Shown here: in pieces, positions 15,903-21,000 of the stretch
How positions within the stretch are numbered: position 1 is the first letter of the stretch
Layout: each line of letters begins with the position of its first letter
Source of the DNA: a virus
Direction: 5' to 3' (one strand)
Virus record (IMG/VR): IMGVR_UViG_3300037234_000230
Location: 1 to 22,665 of that record
DNA: 22,665 nt
Notes under the pieces: model-generated
The model's input: only the letters and a program-made list of their open reading frames with translations
The model's database searches: none
What the model was told of the DNA's origin: nothing
Translations under genes and position numbers: made by a program

Positions 15903-16088
15903 CTACCTTAAGTCTGTTATTATTCCTATCGCATACTCGATGTTTGAAAGCTCTTTTGCCTTTTCGCCTAGAGACAAGAATTCCTTATCTGAAGGGCTTC
16001 TACCATATTGAAATATTTCTAATATATCGCAATGAACCCTATGCTTTTTACTTTCCAGCTCCTCAAGTCCTTGGTCTAAATAATTCAT
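15903..16088 (-). CDS. Hypothetical helical protein, 61 aa
   Basis: Almost wholly helical: LDQGLEELESKKHRVHCDIL, a loop with GRSPSDKEF, then a second helix LGEKAKELSNIEYAIGIITD. This is a two-helix hairpin. GGGGAATAGG lies just before the ATG. No family is recognised. It packs between the RHH-like gene (2 nt apart) and the Cys-motif gene. Confidence 0.5.
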   Translation of the reverse strand: MNYLDQGLEELESKKHRVHCDILEIFQYGRSPSDKEFLSLGEKAKELSNIEYAIGIITDLR

Positions 16089-16090
16089 TC

Positions 16091-16246
16091 CTATTCCCCT
16101 TTCTTAGATGCCTTATCGGCTGCTTCTATTTCCTTAATCTTGGCAACGTTCTCTTTTAGAACCGCAACCGTTACGAATACAAACCCCTTTTTTTTCATTC
16201 TTGCTCGGTAGTCTCTCGATGTTTCTGCAACTGTTTTCGGTTTCAT
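16091..16246 (-). CDS. Small ribbon-helix-helix-like basic protein, 51 aa
   Basis: Residues 9-35 (TSRDYRARMKKKGFVFVTVA) resemble the basic helix plus beta strand that starts small phage ribbon-helix-helix proteins of the YRxRxKxKG type. The following helix (LKENVAKIKEIEAADKASKK) would complete it. Such proteins bind DNA as dimers and often act as repressors. GAGAAG lies 4 nt before the ATG at 16246. It lies 17 nt after the tRNA-Phe gene in the same direction. The call rests on pattern only. Confidence 0.5.
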   Translation of the reverse strand: MKPKTVAETSRDYRARMKKKGFVFVTVAVLKENVAKIKEIEAADKASKKGE

Positions 16247-16263
16247 TGTCTTCTCGTGTTAAA

Positions 16264-16338
16264 TGGTGGAAAGAGTTGGTATCGAACCAACCTAGTCGGA
16301 TTTTCAATCCGGTGCTAATCCATCTCAGCTATCTTTCC
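16264..16338 (-). tRNA. tRNA-Phe (anticodon GAA) with encoded CCA
   Basis: 75 nt on the minus strand fold as a standard cloverleaf. The acceptor is GGAAAGA/TCTTTCC. TA follows at 8-9, then a D stem GCTG/TAGC with GG in its loop, an anticodon stem CCGGA/TCCGA (outermost pair C-A mismatched), loop TTGAAAA with anticodon GAA, variable loop CTAG, and T stem GTTGG/CCAAC with loop TTCGATA. The discriminator A and CCA are encoded. Phage-borne tRNA-Phe may support late translation or mark an integration target. It sits inside the late unit and is read in the same direction. Confidence 0.93.
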
Positions 16339-16356
16339 TAATTCAGTCTTCAATAC

Positions 16357-16508
16357 TTATAGTGGGTGATGCTAGCGACAGATTCGAACTGACTCCAGAG
16401 CTACCCTATATAATCCAGAAAGCCGTGTAGCTTATTATCACGACAATTTTACCTGAATCACCTAGCTGAACCATAAGCTAGGACACATACTAGCATCACC
16501 TACTATAA
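16357..16508 (-). ncRNA. tRNA-like structured element bounded by a 19-bp inverted repeat
   Basis: The ends 16357-16375 and 16490-16508 are inverted repeats matching 18 of 19 positions. Between them, on the minus strand, three further hairpins can form: CCTAGCT/AGCTAGG around an 8-nt loop containing GG (16461-16482), AGCTAC/GTAGCT (16399-16432), and a T-arm-like GTCAG-TTCGAAT-CTGTC (16377-16393; one U-U pair). The T-arm directly abuts a 7-bp acceptor-like part of the terminal stem (TGCTAGT/GCTAGCA), exactly as in tRNA. The whole resembles a cloverleaf with oversized stems and a long terminal stem. No normal anticodon arm or 3' CCA is seen. Alternatives: a tRNA with an insertion, a degenerate tRNA, or a small mobile hairpin element. 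Confidence 0.5.
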
Positions 16509-16742
16509 ATACTCATAAGAAAGATCAATACCTAAGCTAATTATAGGCCCCGTGTGTGGAGACAGGAACACACCCCCGCCATCAATCTTACTTATAAATA
16601 CTTAACCTAGACGGGTTTTAAACCTTCGCTTATCAGCTTGCACAACTGCGTTTTACTAGGGTATTGATTAGAGGTCAACCAAGGAAACGTACCAAGCCGC
16701 CAACCAACACAGACAGATTAGCACCCTTGCTGGTAATTACAA
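16509..16742. other. Gene-free stretch, no firm feature
   Basis: About 230 nt without a credible gene on either strand. A hairpin GTGTGT/ACACAC with a 10-nt loop lies at 16552-16573. There is no T run on either side, so it is not a terminator. At 16604-16662 a weak, tRNA-like arrangement (6 of 7 acceptor pairs) is too degenerate to call. Several CCAA-rich words repeat at 16675-16715. The stretch is probably an untranslated part of the late transcript. Confidence 0.5.
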
Positions 16743-16779
16743 GTAATTATTTAGATTTATTTAGATTTACTTAGATTTC
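16743..16779. repeat. Three 10-bp tandem repeats (TTTAGATTTA type) overlapping the holin-like stop codon
   Basis: Units at 16750-16759, 16760-16769 and 16770-16779 read TTTAGATTTA, TTTAGATTTA, CTTAGATTTC. They cover the last codons and stop of the holin-like gene. Just to the left GTAATTAC, itself a palindrome, is followed by a near copy. A slippage-generated array is the simplest reading. Confidence 0.55.
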
Positions 16780-16979
16780 TTTCGATCTGTGAAAGTTACA
16801 TACGCCATGTAACCGATCCATCCTATACCTATGACCGTGGCCAGCTCGGACCATGGCAGTAAGTTCCAAATGGGGTCCCAATAGGGGTCATACCATTTTT
16901 CAGTGGTCGCAGCGCCTACAACGCCGACGCTAGAAGTTCCTTGGATTATTTTATCTTGAGCAATTTCGCGGATAGCCAT
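16767..16979 (-). CDS. Putative holin (70 aa, one membrane span)
   Basis: The N-terminal half is polar to mildly hydrophobic (TSSVGVVGAATT at 15-26), then Trp/Pro-rich (WYDPYWDPIWNLLPW). One clear membrane span follows (about 44-63: SELATVIGIGWIGYMAYVTF) with a basic C-terminal end (DRKKSK). Size, topology and position at the head of the late unit fit a single- or two-span holin, which would make the membrane hole at lysis. No endolysin is next to it in the window, so the lysis role is unproven. It follows the 182-aa membrane protein by 3 nt. Another small phage membrane protein is possible. Confidence 0.55.
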   Translation of the reverse strand: MAIREIAQDKIIQGTSSVGVVGAATTEKWYDPYWDPIWNLLPWSELATVIGIGWIGYMAYVTFTDRKKSK

Positions 16980-16982
16980 GTT

Positions 16983-17531
16983 CTAAAATTTCCCCAAATA
17001 TTTTTTGCCCATGCCCATGTTTCTATAGTTGCGCATATCGCGAATGATAAGACTATAGCCACCGTGTAAACCTCTTGCGAAGTTGCTAACAAATGAAGTA
17101 AGTGAGTCAGATAATCCATTCTTGCTTAAGCGAAACAGATACCAAATCTCTAGCACTGTTAATAACGCCGCTCCCTTAATGAAAATGTTGTAAGTTTCCT
17201 CGATTGTACCCGAATTTAAGACTAAATCCAAAATACCGAACAAATTCAAATAGATAGATAATGTTAAAATGATATTAAGGCTCTGTAAGCTGTTGTAATC
17301 GTTGAGCTTTTGCATTGCCCCCTTAATCACACGTTGCATCGAATAACAAACAAACGCATTGATAGCGTAAAACCATGATGCACCCAAGGCAAATATAAAG
17401 GACTCTGGAGAGTATATGATTATAGTTAAAGTGACTTGAGCCAAGTACCAGCATAAAAGTGTGGTGATAGCTTTATCCTTTCGATTTGAGAGGACAAACA
17501 GGTAAATTATCCCTAGCGTTAAGGCGTTCAT
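16983..17531 (-). CDS. Polytopic membrane protein of unknown function
   Basis: 182 aa with about four hydrophobic spans (near 1-16, 25-45 with TTLLCWYLAQVTLTIII, 47-65 with FIFALGASWFYAINAFV, 88-107, and a weaker one at 118-134). The C terminus is basic (RDMRNYRNMGMGKKYLGKF), suggesting a cytoplasmic end. It starts on the stop of the Lys/Pro-rich peptide gene (ATGA overlap) and is followed after 3 nt by the holin-like gene, so the two probably act together at the inner membrane. An antiholin, or a phage-encoded membrane protein of other use, are possible. Confidence 0.6.
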   Translation of the reverse strand: MNALTLGIIYLFVLSNRKDKAITTLLCWYLAQVTLTIIIYSPESFIFALGASWFYAINAFVCYSMQRVIKGAMQKLNDYNSLQSLNIILTLSIYLNLFGILDLVLNSGTIEETYNIFIKGAALLTVLEIWYLFRLSKNGLSDSLTSFVSNFARGLHGGYSLIIRDMRNYRNMGMGKKYLGKF

Positions 17532-17695
17532 TTTTTAGGCTTAGGACGATTTGTGGATCGAGAGGCGGTAGTAGAATTCACTCTTGGTTGTGGTTTTGGT
17601 TGTGGCTTTGGCTTATTGGCCTTTTTCTTGGTAGCGCTTAACTTTTTACGCGGAGCCGCTTTCTTTTTCTTCGGTCCGTTGCTGCCATTGCCCAT
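17528..17695 (-). CDS. 55-aa Lys/Pro-rich basic peptide, partly overlapping its neighbour
   Basis: The frame MGNGSNGPKKKKAAPRKKLS is followed by KKKANKPKPQPKPQPR: strongly basic with Pro-Gln repeats, like histone-H1-type tails, so nucleic-acid or membrane-surface binding is plausible. It begins 50 nt inside the 3' end of the 75-aa gene in another frame. Its TGA overlaps the next ATG (ATGA). The upstream region near the ATG contains GGTAATGGGC without a classic Shine-Dalgarno sequence. The overlap, the tight junction and the unusual composition argue for a real gene, but expression is not shown. Confidence 0.5.
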   Translation of the reverse strand: MGNGSNGPKKKKAAPRKKLSATKKKANKPKPQPKPQPRVNSTTASRSTNRPKPKK

Positions 17696-17873
17696 TACCA
17701 TCGTAAAACGCCTTTAATTGTGGTTGTTGTTTTGCTATTGCAATAATAATTTCTATGTTAGCACGCACCGCCCTTTCTTGTAAGTGTGCGGCTTCCTCTA
17801 TAGTCATATGAGGTTTTATTTCTTGTATAACACAGTCCGCCGCTAGTATCGCGGCCTCTATTTCATCTGCCAT
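17646..17873 (-). CDS. First gene of the leftward late unit, 75 aa, unknown
   Basis: A helical, acidic protein (EIEAAILAADCVIQEIKPHM, then IEEAAHLQERAVRANIEIII) with a polar C terminus. No family is recognised. The ATG at 17873 directly follows six T residues of the terminator-like hairpin. The only Shine-Dalgarno candidate, GAGGG, forms the 3' arm of that hairpin with 6-nt spacing to the ATG. Translation would therefore require the hairpin to open. Its last 50 nt are shared with the Lys/Pro-rich peptide gene. Confidence 0.6.
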   Translation of the reverse strand: MADEIEAAILAADCVIQEIKPHMTIEEAAHLQERAVRANIEIIIAIAKQQPQLKAFYDGNGQWQQRTEEKESGSA

Positions 17874-17894
17874 AAAAAACCCTCGCGAAGAGGG
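17874..17894 (-). terminator. Leader terminator-like hairpin at the head of the late unit, hiding a Shine-Dalgarno sequence
   Basis: On the minus strand CCCTC-TTCGC-GAGGG is followed by TTTTTT and then at once by ATG. As RNA it is a short intrinsic terminator for leftward transcription. The GAGGG arm is also the only ribosome site of the next gene. A leader terminator upstream of all late genes is the classic target of lambda-type Q antitermination. The 5-bp stem is short, so read-through may be partial without help. Confidence 0.6.
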
Positions 17895-18062
17895 ACACGA
17901 ATTTAAAGTTTCATTTATATTTTATTTGCGGGGTAATTCTATCACGTTTAAATTAATTTCATCTTTATCGTATATTGTCGCGTTTAAACATTACATAAGA
18001 TCTTACATAAGGTATTATTACTTTATCGAATCAAGGCACACAAACTTAAAAGGGTAAATATT
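17895..18062. promoter_or_regulatory. Divergent control region between late and early units
   Basis: The gene-free stretch is very AT-rich. Rightward, TTACAT (17991-17996) and TATTAT (18013-18018) are 16 bp apart and could be a promoter for the early genes. TTACATAAG occurs twice (17991-17999 and 18003-18011), overlapping that spacer, and the palindrome TAAGATCTTA sits at 17996-18005; together they look like a repressor site. CGTTTAAA is also repeated at 17945 and 17981. A leftward promoter is expected here. Only weak matches are visible (for example TAGAAT within 17936-17943 region), so I do not place it. Confidence 0.5.
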
Positions 18063-18275
18063 ATGACTAACTTAGAATCGGCAATCAACGCTTTAACGAC
18101 CCAAGCTTTTAGAGATCTGAACAAAGCTACTAAAAAACTCAGAGGCAGTCACGTTATATCAAACATTAATGATCCCTTTATGCAAGAGCTAGATACAGCA
18201 AGTATGACTGACTCGGATCACATGCTTTATGTCTGCGCTTGCGAAACTATAGAAACAATAAACTCCAGCAAATAA
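18063..18275 (+). CDS. First early gene, 70 aa, unknown
   Basis: A helical N-terminal half (LESAINALTTQAFRDLNKAT, then KKLRGSHV) followed by an acidic segment with two Cys (YVCACETIE). No helix-turn-helix is clear and no family is recognised. AAAAGGG precedes the ATG with 8-nt spacing. The leader GGGTAAATATTATGA is shared with the next gene. As the first gene after the putative operator it may be regulatory, but this is position only. Confidence 0.55.
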   Translation: MTNLESAINALTTQAFRDLNKATKKLRGSHVISNINDPFMQELDTASMTDSDHMLYVCACETIETINSSK

Positions 18276-18281
18276 AACTAA

Positions 18282-18305
18282 CCAGCAAGGCCCCGCATAG
18301 GGGCA
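18282..18305 (+). other. GC-rich hairpin between the first two early genes
   Basis: GCCCC and GGGGC pair around GCATA, within an AT-rich gap. There is no T run after it, so termination is unlikely. It could stabilise mRNA ends. Its C run could also pair with the AAGGGG ribosome site just downstream, allowing alternative folds. Confidence 0.4.
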
Positions 18306-18324
18306 TAACTAAGGGGTAAATATT

Positions 18325-18480
18325 ATGAATGTAGTTATAAAAAAAGACGACGGTGAATCAGCAGGAACCATTAAAAATACAGCTAAGGAGGGCGATTTAG
18401 TTACCATCAATTTACATGATGAAAATGGCATGGAGATACAGCAAACCGGCATAGTCATCGAAATATTAGAAGAATTCTAG
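18325..18480 (+). CDS. 51-aa acidic protein, unknown
   Basis: MNVVIKKDDGESAGTIKNTA, then EGDLVTINLHDENGMEIQQT: alternating hydrophobic and polar residues suggest a small beta-barrel or SH3-like fold. AAGGGG with 9-nt spacing precedes the ATG at 18325. It ends 8 nt before the next start. Not recognised. Confidence 0.55.
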   Translation: MNVVIKKDDGESAGTIKNTAKEGDLVTINLHDENGMEIQQTGIVIEILEEF

Positions 18481-18488
18481 AGGATCAC

Positions 18489-18683
18489 ATGAAATTACCA
18501 GACGGATGGACCATACAATTAAGCGTCAAGCCAATACCTACAAGGGCTTATGACTATGATTTTTGGCATAAAGACAATTGCGATACTGAAGTGCTATGCG
18601 GTACGGCCTTTAGTGAATTAGACGCACTTGACCAGATAGAAGACTTTGAATTAACACACCCATACTTTAACGAGGAGGCATGA
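18489..18683 (+). CDS. Hypothetical protein, 64 aa
   Basis: A compact sequence with aromatic residues (AYDYDFWHKDNCDTEVL) and an acidic helical end (SELDALDQIEDFELTHPYF). It is possibly a small alpha/beta protein. AGAGGA with 5-nt spacing precedes the ATG. Its stop overlaps the next start (ATGA). Not recognised. Confidence 0.55.
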   Translation: MKLPDGWTIQLSVKPIPTRAYDYDFWHKDNCDTEVLCGTAFSELDALDQIEDFELTHPYFNEEA

Positions 18684-18853
18684 TGCCACAACGAAAGAAG
18701 CCAATATCAATGATTAAAAAATGCCGGAGCCTTTCAGCTTCTGACAAAGATTGGAAAATGATCGGAGTCAAAGCGGAGAAGCGCGGCGAATCGAATTCAG
18801 AGTATTTAATAGGATTAGCGGAGAAAGATAATGAAAACGGAACTCAGATTTGA
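18683..18853 (+). CDS. Basic ribbon-helix-helix-like protein, 56 aa
   Basis: The N terminus is basic (MPQRKKPISMIKKCRS). LSASDKDWKMIGVKAEKRGE followed by SNSEYLIGLAEK looks like the end of a small DNA-binding helix-turn-helix or RHH protein (pattern: helix, Gly turn, S-x-S-E-Y-L helix, common in Arc/MetJ-type proteins). The start is chosen at 18683 (second of two adjacent ATGs) because GAGGAGG lies 4 nt upstream. It overlaps the next gene by 23 nt. A role in early gene control is plausible. Confidence 0.55.
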   Translation: MPQRKKPISMIKKCRSLSASDKDWKMIGVKAEKRGESNSEYLIGLAEKDNENGTQI

Positions 18854-18977
18854 AACTGGCAGTCTTTGGAAGGTCGCCGCCGACCTAATCACATTCGGTT
18901 ACAAGATTCACCGAGGCAGCAGAAGCAAAACAGGCGAATTGGTATTTTTAGTTAGCTTGGGGGATGAAAATCAATGA
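18831..18977 (+). CDS. 48-aa hypothetical protein
   Basis: MKTELRFETGSLWKVAADLI, then TFGYKIHRGSRSKTGELVFL: a beta-alpha-beta-like pattern. GGAG lies 8 nt before the ATG at 18831. It overlaps its upstream neighbour by 23 nt and the next gene by 4 nt (ATGA). Not recognised. The overlaps support it as a real gene of the early string. Confidence 0.5.
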   Translation: MKTELRFETGSLWKVAADLITFGYKIHRGSRSKTGELVFLVSLGDENQ

Positions 18978-19168
18978 TTTGGAACTGTAAACACTGCGGA
19001 GATTTACCAGCAAGCCAAGTATCACTGTCAGAGGAATGTATTTCGTGCCAGTGGCCTATAACGTATCGAGATAGTGTGATTGTACCGGATGAGCTAGCAG
19101 AGCATAGAGAGGCTAAGGAGAAGGCTAAGAGACTTAATGAAGTTAACGAAAGACGAGCTAAGGGGTAA
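18974..19168 (+). CDS. Zinc-ribbon protein, 64 aa
   Basis: CKHC (5-8) and CISC (22-25) form two Cys pairs 13 residues apart, a small rubredoxin-like or zinc-ribbon knuckle. A long charged helix follows (ELAEHREAKEKAKRLNEVNE). It starts within the end of the previous gene (ATGA). DksA/TraR-type or other small phage zinc proteins have this build, but the DksA catalytic loop is absent. Confidence 0.6.
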   Translation: MIWNCKHCGDLPASQVSLSEECISCQWPITYRDSVIVPDELAEHREAKEKAKRLNEVNERRAKG

Positions 19169-19171
19169 TTT

Positions 19172-19405
19172 ATGAGCAAATTTATAGATAAGCATATCGA
19201 GCTAGTAGAAGCGGTTAATAACTCGAAAACAGAAAGCGAGCATTACGCAAATAATAGACAGTTAAAAGGGTTTAGAGAGGCGTTAGATATTATGAAAATC
19301 AACCAGCTAATGGATTGCGATTGGCATTATATCAATCAAGGAATTGATCGCCCCATGTGTTGCGGTGTGTTTTTGGATTGGGAGGCTGGCGATAATGAGC
19401 TTTGA
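19172..19405 (+). CDS. Hypothetical protein, 77 aa
   Basis: A helical N terminus (FIDKHIELVEAVNNSKTESE), then a C-terminal Cys pair in RPMCCGVFLDWEAG. AAGGGG with 9-nt spacing precedes the ATG. It overlaps the next gene by 11 nt. Not recognised. Confidence 0.5.
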   Translation: MSKFIDKHIELVEAVNNSKTESEHYANNRQLKGFREALDIMKINQLMDCDWHYINQGIDRPMCCGVFLDWEAGDNEL

Positions 19406-19844
19406 AACAGATAATCAGGATAAGAGCAACTTGGTCGGTGATGCAAAGGTTATGAGTGATGCAGTTGATGTTGAGCAGGAAAGGCTAGCGCTTATTGATG
19501 AGGTGAGAGAGCTTAAGGCTGCGCTTGAAGATTTTGAGATGAAGGCCACCGCATGGGACTATTGCAGCAAGATAATTCAGGAAACCACTGATGCTGGCGG
19601 CATAACGGAACTAACCTTAAACTATAGAGCGCTTGAATACACTACAGACGCAATGCAAAAGGCTAGGGCTTGGGATGATTTAGAGGCTTTAGTCGCTGGT
19701 AATACTTGCTATGTAGAAATTGGTAATAACTCACTGTCAGTCGAGCGATTTTATGTAGATGACCCGTATATTAGATATGAGGATGTCACAGATTTAAAAG
19801 AGGCTGTTAGCAGTGCAATTGAATCAATCAGAGGGGAATCATAA
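19395..19844 (+). CDS. Coiled-coil hypothetical protein, 149 aa
   Basis: The start is placed at 19395 (MSFETDN) because GGAGG lies about 10 nt upstream. An in-frame ATG at 19344 would extend it by 17 residues far into the previous gene without such a site. Residues about 29-52 form a likely coiled coil (ERLALIDEVRELKAALEDFE). The rest mixes short helices with a beta segment (TCYVEIGNNSLSVERFYVDD). It ends on the next start (TAATG). Not recognised. Confidence 0.55.
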   Translation: MSFETDNQDKSNLVGDAKVMSDAVDVEQERLALIDEVRELKAALEDFEMKATAWDYCSKIIQETTDAGGITELTLNYRALEYTTDAMQKARAWDDLEALVAGNTCYVEIGNNSLSVERFYVDDPYIRYEDVTDLKEAVSSAIESIRGES

Positions 19845-19978
19845 TGGATAACGAAAATGTTTATTACGAGCTGGTTTTATGCAGTACCGGACAAGTTGTG
19901 GCAATTCCAGTGGATTACGCGGTCGAGGTTGTAGACGGTATTGCGCAAAGAGAAGCTAATAAGGCTAAAGAGGGGTAG
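19844..19978 (+). CDS. 44-aa hypothetical protein
   Basis: MDNENVYYELVLCSTGQVVA, then IPVDYAVEVVDGIAQREANK: a small beta-rich head and helical end. It starts on the previous stop (TAATG) with GAGGGG 7 nt upstream. Not recognised. The junction and ribosome site argue that it is real. Confidence 0.5.
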   Translation: MDNENVYYELVLCSTGQVVAIPVDYAVEVVDGIAQREANKAKEG

Positions 19979-19984
19979 ATAGAA

Positions 19985-20206
19985 ATGAACTGGTCAGATA
20001 ATAGAAATATCACAGAAGAAGATTATTACGGTATTTTAAAAGTAATTCAGGGTTATGAGTTGGCATTAAAAGACTCAATTGAAATGTTCGAGCAGCTTAA
20101 ATGCGCAGAAAGCGAAGTAGTAAGGTTTCACGCTGATAACTGTATAAATAAGATAGAAAGCAAGATGAGACACGCCACTAAGGAAGTTATGGTTAAATTA
20201 TGGTGA
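19985..20206 (+). CDS. Helical hypothetical protein, 73 aa
   Basis: Almost entirely helical (YYGILKVIQGYELALKDSIE, then FEQLKCAESEVVRFHADN), so a two-helix hairpin is likely. AGGGG lies in the tail of the previous gene, 10-14 nt before the ATG. Not recognised. It is followed by the first of three TTAATTATAACA repeats. Confidence 0.5.
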   Translation: MNWSDNRNITEEDYYGILKVIQGYELALKDSIEMFEQLKCAESEVVRFHADNCINKIESKMRHATKEVMVKLW

Positions 20207-20207
20207 G

Positions 20208-20219
20208 TTAATTATAACA
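20208..20219 (+). repeat. TTAATTATAACA intergenic repeat, copy 1
   Basis: An exact 12-bp word found three times in intergenic DNA (also 20423-20434 and 20944-20955). Copies 1 and 2 share TCATTG five bases downstream, and copies 2 and 3 share TTGATG. It marks gene borders, so it is probably regulatory. Confidence 0.5.
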
Positions 20220-20246
20220 GAAAGTCATTGTATAGGAGAATAGAAA

Positions 20247-20426
20247 ATGAAATATTTACCAAGACTAAAGATAAAAATTAACATTAATGGCCAGATATGT
20301 ATTGACAGTATAGAAAATGTTCCTTGGTACTTTTTAGGGCTTTGTCGAGATGATGATATAAAGCTGTCAATTAGGTTTATTAGTGATCACAAGTTAAGCC
20401 AGTTGCCAGAATGTGATGGGTTTTAA
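20247..20426 (+). CDS. 59-aa hypothetical protein
   Basis: MKYLPRLKIKININGQICID, then ENVPWYFLGLCRDDDIKLSI: beta-rich with a Trp-Tyr-Phe cluster. AGGAG with about 9-nt spacing precedes the ATG at 20247. Its stop lies inside the second TTAATTATAACA repeat. Not recognised. Confidence 0.5.
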   Translation: MKYLPRLKIKININGQICIDSIENVPWYFLGLCRDDDIKLSIRFISDHKLSQLPECDGF

Positions 20427-20434
20427 TTATAACA
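20423..20434 (+). repeat. TTAATTATAACA intergenic repeat, copy 2
   Basis: Identical to copy 1 over 12 bp and including the TAA stop of the preceding gene. TCATTGATG follows nearby. TTGATG could act as a weak -35, but no good -10 follows. Confidence 0.5.
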
Positions 20435-20467
20435 AATAATCATTGATGTTTATAGGAGTGATGAAAT

Positions 20468-20587
20468 ATGAAACGTAAGCCAGTAAGGAGAGTTAAGCGG
20501 CCTGATAAACCTAAAGATGATTATAAGGCTTCAATGGAAAAGGTATTGTTTTTAAATAAGGGTGAATCATGCGAAAGAAGAAAATAA
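20468..20587 (+). CDS. 39-aa basic peptide
   Basis: MKRKPVRRVKRPDKPKDDYK, then ASMEKVLFLNKGESCERRK: strongly basic N-terminal half, so nucleic-acid binding is possible (lambda N-type antiterminators have a basic N terminus, but the sequence match is too weak to call). GGAG lies about 10 nt before the ATG. It overlaps the next gene by 19 nt. Confidence 0.4.
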   Translation: MKRKPVRRVKRPDKPKDDYKASMEKVLFLNKGESCERRK

Positions 20588-20871
20588 CACTTGGCGAAAT
20601 CTACAAGGCTAATATGTTTGAAGATGGTCATAAAAAAGGTACATGTTTTTATTTTAAAGTTGTTGATATGCAAGCGCACCCAAGGACATTAAAGACGATT
20701 TACCTTGGCAAGAAAATTGGAGTTTGCTTAGATGATTACTGCCAATGTTTTTGGTTTGATGAATATGGGGTATGCGAATTCATAAAGGATGAGTTTAACG
20801 ACATTGAGTTTCATTTAGTTAAAAAGGTTAACCTTAAGAGTTCTCATGGTGCAATGCGCCTCGAATATTAG
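20569..20871 (+). CDS. Hypothetical protein, 100 aa
   Basis: A basic start (MRKKKITLGEIYKANMF) followed by an alternating beta-rich body (TCFYFKVVDMQ, TIYLGKKIGVCLDDYCQCFW, FDEYGVCEFI) with four Cys in the middle. AAGGG with 7-nt spacing precedes the ATG. Not recognised. It is the last gene before the promoter and leader of the replication genes. Confidence 0.55.
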   Translation: MRKKKITLGEIYKANMFEDGHKKGTCFYFKVVDMQAHPRTLKTIYLGKKIGVCLDDYCQCFWFDEYGVCEFIKDEFNDIEFHLVKKVNLKSSHGAMRLEY

Positions 20872-20943
20872 TGGCACCCATAACGCACATTACAGCTTTA
20901 AATAGCTGATTTTAATAGAGTTTTACCAGTACCTAGATGAGCG
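20872..20943 (+). other. Gap after the 100-aa gene with a weak terminator-like hairpin
   Basis: CAGCT/AGCTG pair around TTAAAT, followed by ATTTTAATAG, at about 20890-20915. This is a weak intrinsic terminator at best. Nothing else is seen before the third TTAATTATAACA repeat. Confidence 0.35.
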
Positions 20944-20955
20944 TTAATTATAACA
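20944..20955 (+). repeat. TTAATTATAACA intergenic repeat, copy 3
   Basis: Third exact copy, 9 nt upstream of the -35-like TTGATG of the replication promoter. Its place suggests an activator or repressor site for that promoter. Confidence 0.5.
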
Positions 20956-20963
20956 GAAATATC

Positions 20964-20993
20964 TTGATGATAAGTAAGTTAATGTAATATAAT
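20964..20993 (+). promoter_or_regulatory. Promoter for the replication genes (TTGATG-18-TATAAT)
   Basis: TTGATG (20964-20969) and a perfect TATAAT (20988-20993) are separated by 18 bp. Transcription would start near 21000, giving a structured leader of about 95 nt before the O-type gene. The -10 is the best consensus match noted in the window. Confidence 0.65.
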
Positions 20994-21000
20994 GCGCGTT

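Noticed and set aside
16552-16573. GTGTGT/ACACAC hairpin as a terminator
   Set aside because: No T run follows on either strand and the flanks are GC-rich.
16604-16662. A second tRNA-like sequence on the minus strand with 6 of 7 acceptor pairs, TA at positions 8-9 and a CTGATAA loop like tRNA-Ile
   Set aside because: Only 59 nt long, the anticodon stem does not pair, the T loop lacks TTC and there is no CCA. The match is close to what chance would give.
20468-20587. Lambda N-like antiterminator call for the 39-aa basic peptide
   Set aside because: The basic N terminus alone is not enough and no boxB-like hairpin with a boxA was found near the early promoter.
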